DNA of 55,326 bases from Candidatus Krumholzibacteriia bacterium (GTDB taxonomy: Bacteria; Krumholzibacteriota; Krumholzibacteriia; LZORAL124-64-63): the NCBI GenBank assembly GCA_024762975.1, contig JANTGJ010000006.1, forward strand, positions 1 through 55,326, written 5' to 3'. The notes below the pieces were generated by a model. It was not told the DNA's origin and searched no databases. It was given only the letters and a program-made list of their open reading frames with translations. Of this stretch, positions 49,398 to 55,326 are shown piece after piece. Within the stretch, counting starts at the first letter, position 1, and each line of letters begins with the position of its first letter. Position numbers and translations under genes: made by a program.

Positions 49398-52300
49398 TCA
49401 GAAGCCCTGCATGCTACCGGCCAGCGAGCCCATCGAATCCTCCCGGCCGCGCGTGAACTTCAGAGCCGGAATCGACTTCAGATAGACGCGGAAACCGAAA
49501 TCGGATTGGACCGAGCTGATCGTCCGGTTGAACTCCAGCCGCCAGCAGTGCAGGTCCCGATTGAGACTGAACTGCTGACGGGTGGCGGTGCTCGCGACCA
49601 GGTCGAATTGAGTCGTGTATCGGAACTCCCACTTCTGGGTCAGATTGGCCTGCACCGTAAGGCCACCGGTTGCCCGGTGCCGATTCTCCTGGGTACTCGA
49701 GTAGCCATAGTTCAACGAAGGCCGAATCTCGAAGGGCAGGAAACGCCCGCCCTCGGTCTTGTCGCCGCCGCCGCCCGAATGATCACGTAGTCGATCCTGG
49801 AGGCCCGCACCGTTGGCCTGCTCATCGCCATAGAAATCGTCCTGAGAATCATCGAAGAACGGGTCCGGGGCAACCCCGTCGGCGCCCAGATCCGCCACCG
49901 CCGCATTCAACGTGTCGGCATCCGTTTCGCCCGGTAGCGGGCCCAACCGTTCGATCGCCGTATTTCGTTTTACCTCTTGAAGTTCCGCAACCTCGCCGAC
50001 GTCCAGCCGCCCGCGCAGATTGAAATTCAGATTGTAGGTGAATCGAGTGGAAATCAGGCTCAGCGTTTTGGGATCGATGACATTGCGAACCGTCAGTTTC
50101 AGATACCGGTTCTGACCGGGCTTGAGAGTCAGACTGCTGTTGATGTCCGACCAGCGCTCACCTTCATCGGCCCGCGGGTTATAACTCGTACCCAGGGACC
50201 AGTCCAGGAATCCGTCCAACTTCTTCGTGGTCTCGGTGGTGTCGTTCTCCATCGTGACATACTTCGCATCGAAGCGGTTGCCGAGATCGAAGCTGAATCG
50301 GGACGAGGGCGCCCGCCCGTTCAGTCCGACGGTCTGACTCCAACCGGTCTTGAAATTCAAGGTATGCCGAATCGCGCGCAGTCTACCCACCGGTGTCGGA
50401 AAGAGACCGTACAAAGTGGTGTTCACGCTGCCACCGAAACCGGCCGCCGGAGTCGTGTCCTCGGTCCACTCGTCGAGGTCCTCGAAGTAGCCGTCGGTCG
50501 TGTCGGTGCCCGCTACCCACGACTGGCCGGTCAACTCGTTTCGCTCCCAGGCCTGGCTCGCGTTGGCGTTGAACGAAAAGTTGAAAATGCCCACTCTCGG
50601 CGGCCGCAGGGTCAGCCCCCAGCGCCCCGATGCCCGTGTATCGGTCGCCGTGGTCAGTTCACGGGATTCCTTGTCCTGCTGGAAAGTGTAATCGTGCTTG
50701 AAATAGGTATTGCGCAACAGATCGCCGACGAAGCTGCCCTGCTGTCCCGGCCGCAGGGCCGGCGCCAGCGTGAACTGGCGGAAATTCAACGACAGACTCG
50801 GCAGGGTCATGTCGCTCAGCATCTCGTTGGTGGCCGGATCGTCATCCTCGGCGTTGGCGCGTTCCTCGCGTTTGAAATTGAGGTTGGCAGTGACCCGGTC
50901 GAAGTTGCGGCTGATGTAGAACGTCGACGTGCGCTGACCGGAAATGATGTCACGTCTCGATGACTGCGCCAGATCGTCGCTGGTCAGTTTGGCGCTGGCC
51001 AGTTTGACGTTCGCCTTGAAGCTGTAGTCGTCCATGAGATGTGGCTGACTGTGTCGCCACTGCAACTGCCACTGACGCACGTCGTCGCCGCCCAGCCCGT
51101 TGCGCCACGAGTAGTCCAGACCGCCGTTCATCGTATATCGCTTCACATAGCGATTCTGCACCCGAAACGAAATATCCCGGTGCTCATTGTAGTCGCCCTC
51201 GACCAGGAAATCGGTGTAGTCGTTCGTGGCCCAGTAGTATCCGAAATCCCGGATGTAGCGCCCCTCGCGCGAACTGAAACCGAAGTCGAAACTCGGAAAG
51301 AGAATGCCGGAGCGGCGCCCCTCCTTCAGGTTCCGGAAGAAGAAAGGCAACGCGAAGATCGGCACCTCGCCCACCCGCAGGACGATCGGCGCGGCTACGA
51401 TCTTGTCCTGCATGCGGATCTTCATCTTCTCCGACCAGAAGTGGTAGTGCGGTTTCTCCAGGTCGCACGAGGTCATCCGGCCGCTGCAGATCTTCATTGT
51501 CGTATCGGGGAAGCGGCGGATCTCGTCCCCGCTGTAGTAGTAGTCGTCGAAAGCGGTGACTCCGCCCTCGACCGCACCGGTTTTGGCTCCGAAGTTGTAG
51601 CCCATCGTCTCGCCCGCGATCAGATCGCTGTCCTCGACCAGCGGATCGCCCTCGGCGTAGAGTTCCCGCCGGTCGGTATCCATCTTGATGTGCTCGGCCG
51701 TCAACGTCATGGTGCCGTATACGAGCTTGCCCTGTTGATCGATGTCGATGGCGCGGTCCTGCATCTCGAAGATCAGCTTACCGCCCGCGTAGTCCACGTC
51801 CTGTGCCGAACCCGAAAAATCCAGGCCGCCCGAAACGGCCGAATCCGGAACAGCCGCGAACCAGGTGTCGTCCACAGACTCCGCCAGCGAGTCGGGTAGC
51901 AACACGGCCAGGGTATCGTTCGGGGAGGCCAACGAGTCCGGCCGGGCATCTGCTCGCCGACGATGCCGCCCGGCCCGCATCTCCATGTCGAGAACTTTCG
52001 CGAAACGGTAGGTACCGACGACCTGTCCATGGACCGTGACCCGGTCCACTCTTCCCCGCCGGAAATCGATGACGATCGTATCGCCGGTCACATCGTTCGT
52101 CGCAACCTCGCCTTCGAGGTCCAGGGGTGTGTAGATGCTGTGCGCATTACCGACCACGACGCTGCGGCGGACGACGTTGTCGTCGAAATCGACGGTGATC
52201 GAGTCACCTTCGAGTACATCCATCGAGGGCAGGCCACGATAGACGGCGGCAAGCGAATCCGGCGACATGTCCTCCATGCGGGCCGCGCCGACCAGGACCA

Positions 52301-53207
52301 TCTGCCGCAGCTTCCCGTCCGAATACCGGAAATCGATGTTGTCGCCGTACAGCAGGCTGGCGCCTCCCATACTGACCCTTGGTGAGCCGCTCAGGACCAG
52401 TCGTTCCCTACCGTAGGCAACCGCCGTATCGGCCCAGGCTCGGGTCTGATCGTGATGGATGCGAACGGAGTCCACCATCACCACGCGGTCTTCCTGCCGG
52501 TAGAAACGCATCAACAGGGAACGCGCCGTCAGCGGCCCGCCACCTTGTTGCCGACTGGTCAAATAGGGATCTCGATCGATGATGGCGACTTCGCCCTGCG
52601 CCTGGAATTTCGCGTGTTCGCCCGTGACCAGGCTGTTGGTTCCCGGTTGCATGATCCGTACGTGGCCGAACGCCTCGCCCTCTCCCGTCAGACGATCGCG
52701 AAACACGGTGTCCGCCAGTACGGAATACTCCGGCGAGACCAGCAGGGCATCTTCCATGATGCGGAGCCAGCGCCCATCACCCCGGGACTCGCCTCGCTCT
52801 CCGGTTGCCGTTACCTGGCCATCGACGACACGCACATCACCGAAGAAATCGCCCGCCCCTTCGGCCATGTGGTAGACCGCTCGCCGGCAGTTCAGCACAC
52901 CGGTCTGCTGCTGCACCTCGACTTTGCCGAGCAATTCGTAGACGCCGCGGGTGCGGTAATAGATCGCCGTATCGCAGGTGGCCACCAGACTGTCACGATC
53001 GATGACGACATTACCGTAGCCGTAGGCTACGCGCTCACCTTCGACCACGCGCTCGACGAAGCGGTCGGATTCGATCAGCGAGGCGCGGCGGCCCTGGGCC
53101 ATCGCATCGCTGCCCGGCCAAGCCAGGACACACACCCCGACCCACGGCACGATCACGACACCGAGAAATGCCAGCAGACGATGGAAGCTGCGCGCAGGAG
53201 GTCTCAA
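49398..53207 (-). CDS. lptD: LPS-assembly outer-membrane protein LptD/OstA
   Basis: 1269 residues, well above the usual 750-900. A signal peptide (LLAFLGVVIVPWVGVCVLAW) precedes repeated OstA-type beta-jellyroll units of the D-x-x-x-x-x-G-x-V/A form (YGYGNVVIDRDSLVATCDTA, LLGKVEVQQQ, EAFGHVRIMQPGT), an expanded N-terminal array running to about residue 590. The LptD core follows: KICSGRMTSCDLEKPHYHFW, with Cys residues that typically form inter-domain disulfides, then PIVLRVGEVPIFALPFFFRN and a barrel ending in Phe (SMQGF), the usual assembly signal. TTG 53207 overlaps the ROK stop (TTGA) and has AGAGG five nucleotides upstream, which fixes the start. It forms an operon with ROK and folC. Confidence 0.92.
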   Translation of the reverse strand: MRPPARSFHRLLAFLGVVIVPWVGVCVLAWPGSDAMAQGRRASLIESDRFVERVVEGERVAYGYGNVVIDRDSLVATCDTAIYYRTRGVYELLGKVEVQQQTGVLNCRRAVYHMAEGAGDFFGDVRVVDGQVTATGERGESRGDGRWLRIMEDALLVSPEYSVLADTVFRDRLTGEGEAFGHVRIMQPGTNSLVTGEHAKFQAQGEVAIIDRDPYLTSRQQGGGPLTARSLLMRFYRQEDRVVMVDSVRIHHDQTRAWADTAVAYGRERLVLSGSPRVSMGGASLLYGDNIDFRYSDGKLRQMVLVGAARMEDMSPDSLAAVYRGLPSMDVLEGDSITVDFDDNVVRRSVVVGNAHSIYTPLDLEGEVATNDVTGDTIVIDFRRGRVDRVTVHGQVVGTYRFAKVLDMEMRAGRHRRRADARPDSLASPNDTLAVLLPDSLAESVDDTWFAAVPDSAVSGGLDFSGSAQDVDYAGGKLIFEMQDRAIDIDQQGKLVYGTMTLTAEHIKMDTDRRELYAEGDPLVEDSDLIAGETMGYNFGAKTGAVEGGVTAFDDYYYSGDEIRRFPDTTMKICSGRMTSCDLEKPHYHFWSEKMKIRMQDKIVAAPIVLRVGEVPIFALPFFFRNLKEGRRSGILFPSFDFGFSSREGRYIRDFGYYWATNDYTDFLVEGDYNEHRDISFRVQNRYVKRYTMNGGLDYSWRNGLGGDDVRQWQLQWRHSQPHLMDDYSFKANVKLASAKLTSDDLAQSSRRDIISGQRTSTFYISRNFDRVTANLNFKREERANAEDDDPATNEMLSDMTLPSLSLNFRQFTLAPALRPGQQGSFVGDLLRNTYFKHDYTFQQDKESRELTTATDTRASGRWGLTLRPPRVGIFNFSFNANASQAWERNELTGQSWVAGTDTTDGYFEDLDEWTEDTTPAAGFGGSVNTTLYGLFPTPVGRLRAIRHTLNFKTGWSQTVGLNGRAPSSRFSFDLGNRFDAKYVTMENDTTETTKKLDGFLDWSLGTSYNPRADEGERWSDINSSLTLKPGQNRYLKLTVRNVIDPKTLSLISTRFTYNLNFNLRGRLDVGEVAELQEVKRNTAIERLGPLPGETDADTLNAAVADLGADGVAPDPFFDDSQDDFYGDEQANGAGLQDRLRDHSGGGGDKTEGGRFLPFEIRPSLNYGYSSTQENRHRATGGLTVQANLTQKWEFRYTTQFDLVASTATRQQFSLNRDLHCWRLEFNRTISSVQSDFGFRVYLKSIPALKFTRGREDSMGSLAGSMQGF

Positions 53208-54160
53208 TCGATCCTCTCCACTTCGCGCGCCAACCAGGCGGCACCGACGGCTGCCGCGTGGGGACCCAGTTCCGCCAAAACGATGGGGACCTGCCGGGCG
53301 GCGCGAGCCAGGATCTGACCGACTGCCTGTTCGCGGCAGACTTCCAGGAACAGACCCGCCGCGGCGGCCAGTCCTCCGCCGATGATCACACGATCGGGAT
53401 TCAACACGTTGACGAGGTTGCCGACGGCTTGTCCGAGGCGCCGCCCGACTTCGTGATACAGCGCCACGGCGGTCGGATCGCCCTGTGCAGCGAGCTCCGA
53501 CAGATGCCGGGGAGTCAGTGCTTCGGCCTGCTCGGTGACGAGGCGCCGAAAGGCGTCGGTCGCCGCTTCCCCAGCGGCCCGCTCCCGGGCGGCCCGCACC
53601 ACGCCGCGCGCACCGGCCCAGGCCTCGAGACAGCCCAGATTGCCGCAGGGACAAGGCGGCCCCTCCAGATCCAGAACCATGTGGCCGATTTCTCCCGCAC
53701 CGCAGTCGGCACCGATGACCAGGTGTCCATCCTGCAGGATGCCGCCACCGACTCCCGTACCCAACGCCAGCATGACCAGACTGTCGGCACCGCGGCCGGC
53801 CCCGGATCGATACTCGCCGTACAGCGCACCGTTGACATCGTTGGCCACCGCGACGGGCAGTCCGTCAAACACGGCGCCAATGGCCCCGGTCAGATCCGAA
53901 TCCTCCCAGCCCGGCAGGTTCGGAGCCCTTCCGAGGGTACCGGCCTGGGGATCGACGATCCCGGCACAGGCCAGCCCGACGCCCTGCAGGGCCGAACGCC
54001 ACGGGGCGACAGCGTGTCCCAGACGTTCGATGGTTTCGGCCGTGCTCTGGGGATCGGTCGCCACCTCGCCCTGTCGCTGGATCTCGCCGCGCGAATCCGT
54101 CAGAACATACTTCAGCGCGGTTCCCCCCACATCGGCACCGAGATAGAGCTGGCTGCTCAC
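53204..54160 (-). CDS. ROK-family sugar kinase (glucokinase-like)
   Basis: 318 residues. The ATP-binding start YLGADVGGTALKYVLTD, substrate region LACAGIVDPQAGTLGRAPNL and VANDVNGALYGEYRSGAGRG, and LALGTGVGGGIL are typical of ROK kinases. The zinc motif is intact: GEIGHM then PCPCGNLGCLEAWAG, followed by RVIIGGGLA. There is no N-terminal helix-turn-helix, so it is an enzyme and not a repressor. Glucose is the likeliest substrate, but N-acetylmannosamine or other hexoses are possible. GTG 54160 is chosen because AAGGAG lies five nucleotides before it; an overlapping GTG at 54166 is poorly placed. Confidence 0.9.
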   Translation of the reverse strand: MSSQLYLGADVGGTALKYVLTDSRGEIQRQGEVATDPQSTAETIERLGHAVAPWRSALQGVGLACAGIVDPQAGTLGRAPNLPGWEDSDLTGAIGAVFDGLPVAVANDVNGALYGEYRSGAGRGADSLVMLALGTGVGGGILQDGHLVIGADCGAGEIGHMVLDLEGPPCPCGNLGCLEAWAGARGVVRAARERAAGEAATDAFRRLVTEQAEALTPRHLSELAAQGDPTAVALYHEVGRRLGQAVGNLVNVLNPDRVIIGGGLAAAAGLFLEVCREQAVGQILARAARQVPIVLAELGPHAAAVGAAWLAREVERID

Positions 54161-54162
54161 GA

Positions 54163-55326
54163 TCACTCCTTCGGTCGACTCGGCCGATCGCTCCAGCGGG
54201 CCGGTCGTCGGGTCATTTCCAGATCGTCGATGCCGAGGCGGTAGAGCATCTCGGCCACCGTGAAACAGCTGCCGGTGACCAGAACCCGATCGTCCGGCAG
54301 CAACTCGTTCTCGAGCCAATCGATCAATTCCGTCGGTCCGGGAGCGACCCGGCAACGCGCTCCGGCAGCGCTCCAGTCGGCCGGCTCGAGCCCCCAGCCG
54401 GCAAAGACCTCTTTCAGTTCATCCCGGGTGCGCGACCGGGGCAAACTGACGGGAACACCCAGGACGCGATCACATGCCTGTACCGATTCGACCAGCTCCG
54501 AGGGCGCCTCCTTGTCGTACATCGCACCGAAGACCAGGATCCGTCGACCGGCGCAGGGCGCCTCGGCAAAAGTGCGCAGCGTCGCGGCCAGCGCCTGCCG
54601 GTTGTGTGCGGTATCGAAGATCCAATCCGGTGAGCGCAGCACCGTCTGGTACCGACCGGGCAGGAAAAGATTCCCCAGCGCCGCCCCGGGATCCTCCGGC
54701 AGCATCGATTCACCGCGGATCTCGCCCAGGCGGGTCAGGGTCAGCAGGGCGAGCGCGATATTGCGACGCATGACCGCCGAGCCGGGATCCGGCAGGTTCC
54801 CGACCACTCGATCGGTCAGTTTCAACTGCCAGCGTTCCGTGCCCGTATCCTCCCACTCGGCCAGTTCGTCCAGGTAGTGGACCGGGCTGCCGGCCCGGAC
54901 GGCTGCCCGGAACACCTGCGTTCGCAGGTCCTCGTCCACGCCACAGAACAGCGGTACGCCCCGCTTGAGCAGCCCCAGCTTTTCGGAGGCGATCTCCTCG
55001 CGAGTTTCACCCAGGATGCGCTGGTGGTCCAGGTCGATGGTGGTCAGCAGTGTGGCGATCGCCGGCAGGGCGTTGCTCGCGTCCAGACGTCCACCGAGAC
55101 CGGTCTCGCAGCAGAAGTAGTCCACCCCCGCGTCCCGTGCCATCCATACGGCCAGGGCCGTGAGCGTCTCGAACCAGCTGGCTTCGTGTTTCTCGGTCAG
55201 GGGACGGATCTCGCGGACCCGGCGACGGAGCTCACCGGGTTCGACGGGGCGGTCGTCGATCTGAATGCGTTCATGGACCTGGAGCAGGTGGGGACTGGTG
55301 TAGGTCGCCACCAGATGCCCCGCTTC
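54163..55326 (-). CDS. folC: Folylpolyglutamate/dihydrofolate synthase FolC, C-terminal part (partial)
   Basis: The frame runs to the right edge without a start, so about 387 residues are visible. The Mur-ligase-like pattern includes HLVATYTSPHLLQVHERIQI, FETLTALAVWMARDAGVDYF, ETGLGGRLDASNALP, ITTIDLDHQRILGETREEIA-type text and IFDTAHNRQALAATLRTFAE, all typical of FolC, which adds glutamates to folates and, in many bacteria, makes dihydrofolate. The P-loop N-terminus lies outside the window. The stop at 54163 is 2 bp before the ROK GTG start; lptD follows, so folate, sugar kinase and LPS-assembly genes share one transcript. Confidence 0.93.
   Translation of the reverse strand, partial: EAGHLVATYTSPHLLQVHERIQIDDRPVEPGELRRRVREIRPLTEKHEASWFETLTALAVWMARDAGVDYFCCETGLGGRLDASNALPAIATLLTTIDLDHQRILGETREEIASEKLGLLKRGVPLFCGVDEDLRTQVFRAAVRAGSPVHYLDELAEWEDTGTERWQLKLTDRVVGNLPDPGSAVMRRNIALALLTLTRLGEIRGESMLPEDPGAALGNLFLPGRYQTVLRSPDWIFDTAHNRQALAATLRTFAEAPCAGRRILVFGAMYDKEAPSELVESVQACDRVLGVPVSLPRSRTRDELKEVFAGWGLEPADWSAAGARCRVAPGPTELIDWLENELLPDDRVLVTGSCFTVAEMLYRLGIDDLEMTRRPARWSDRPSRPKE

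Noticed and set aside
53208-53654. 149-codon N-terminal extension of lptD
   Set aside because: It overlaps the ROK kinase in another frame; the TTG at 53207 has a ribosome site, overlaps the ROK stop and directly precedes the signal peptide.
1-55326. tRNA, rRNA, CRISPR arrays, insertion sequences, prophage or integron features
   Set aside because: Looked for on both strands by eye; no clover-leaf, repeat-spacer pattern, transposase or integrase was seen.

Overview
This is a GC-rich chromosomal window from a Gram-negative bacterium. It carries an LptD-type outer-membrane LPS assembly protein, several predicted beta-barrels and a lipoprotein. Three large secreted proteins end in FlgD-like, type IX-style C-terminal domains (N-x-PNPFNP start, short basic tail). 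Together with an archaeal-type prolyl-tRNA synthetase and a two-subunit 2-oxoacid:ferredoxin oxidoreductase, this points to an uncultured FCB-related lineage such as Krumholzibacteriota or Eisenbacteria. The lineage is my inference, not a database match. No tRNA, rRNA, CRISPR array, insertion sequence or prophage was found, and the region reads as ordinary core chromosome with lineage-specific secreted proteins.

Layout. 1-3.9 kb: the 3' end of mutY, a secreted protein with a short VKALYR tail, proS and a DUF2237 gene. 3.8-10.6 kb: a minus-strand run coding for a helical periplasmic protein, an outer-membrane barrel, a zinc-ribbon methyltransferase, an HDOD-GAF protein and a membrane glycosyltransferase-like protein. 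10.8-15.3 kb: a tightly overlapping operon of metallo-hydrolase, lipA, sensor kinase and NtrC-type regulator. 15.5-24.3 kb: a large HYDIN-like secreted protein, korAB, and a secreted papain-like peptidase candidate. 24.4-30.7 kb: a CPA-type antiporter, a MarC protein, a glycosyltransferase, an NhaD-like antiporter with a His-rich N-terminus and its unknown partner gene. These are followed by a perfect 33-bp inverted repeat. 30.8-37.6 kb: a small VKTLYR-tailed secreted protein, a gingipain-like C25 peptidase and a repeat lipoprotein. 37.8-43.2 kb: a TerB-like protein, alr overlapping fur, a secreted propeller-like protein and two unusual histidine kinases. 43.5-48.8 kb: an outer-membrane protein, two small zinc proteins, a leaderless DnaQ-like exonuclease, and a two-gene unit encoding a metallophosphatase-tetraheme cytochrome interrupted in frame by TGA. 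49.0-55.3 kb: HU, then lptD, a ROK kinase and folC in one overlapping operon.

The most notable observation is the cytochrome gene at 47397-48767. An in-frame TGA lies exactly where related proteins, as I recall the family, have the second Cys of an E-P-C-G-C motif. Conserved-looking sequence continues on both sides, and a SECIS-like hairpin follows the TGA at bacterial spacing. I read it as a probable selenoprotein. Other strong signals are the shared C-terminal VK(A/T)LYR tail, the long inverted repeat at 30678-30771, a leaderless promoter and a 19-bp-spacer promoter with an internal dyad.
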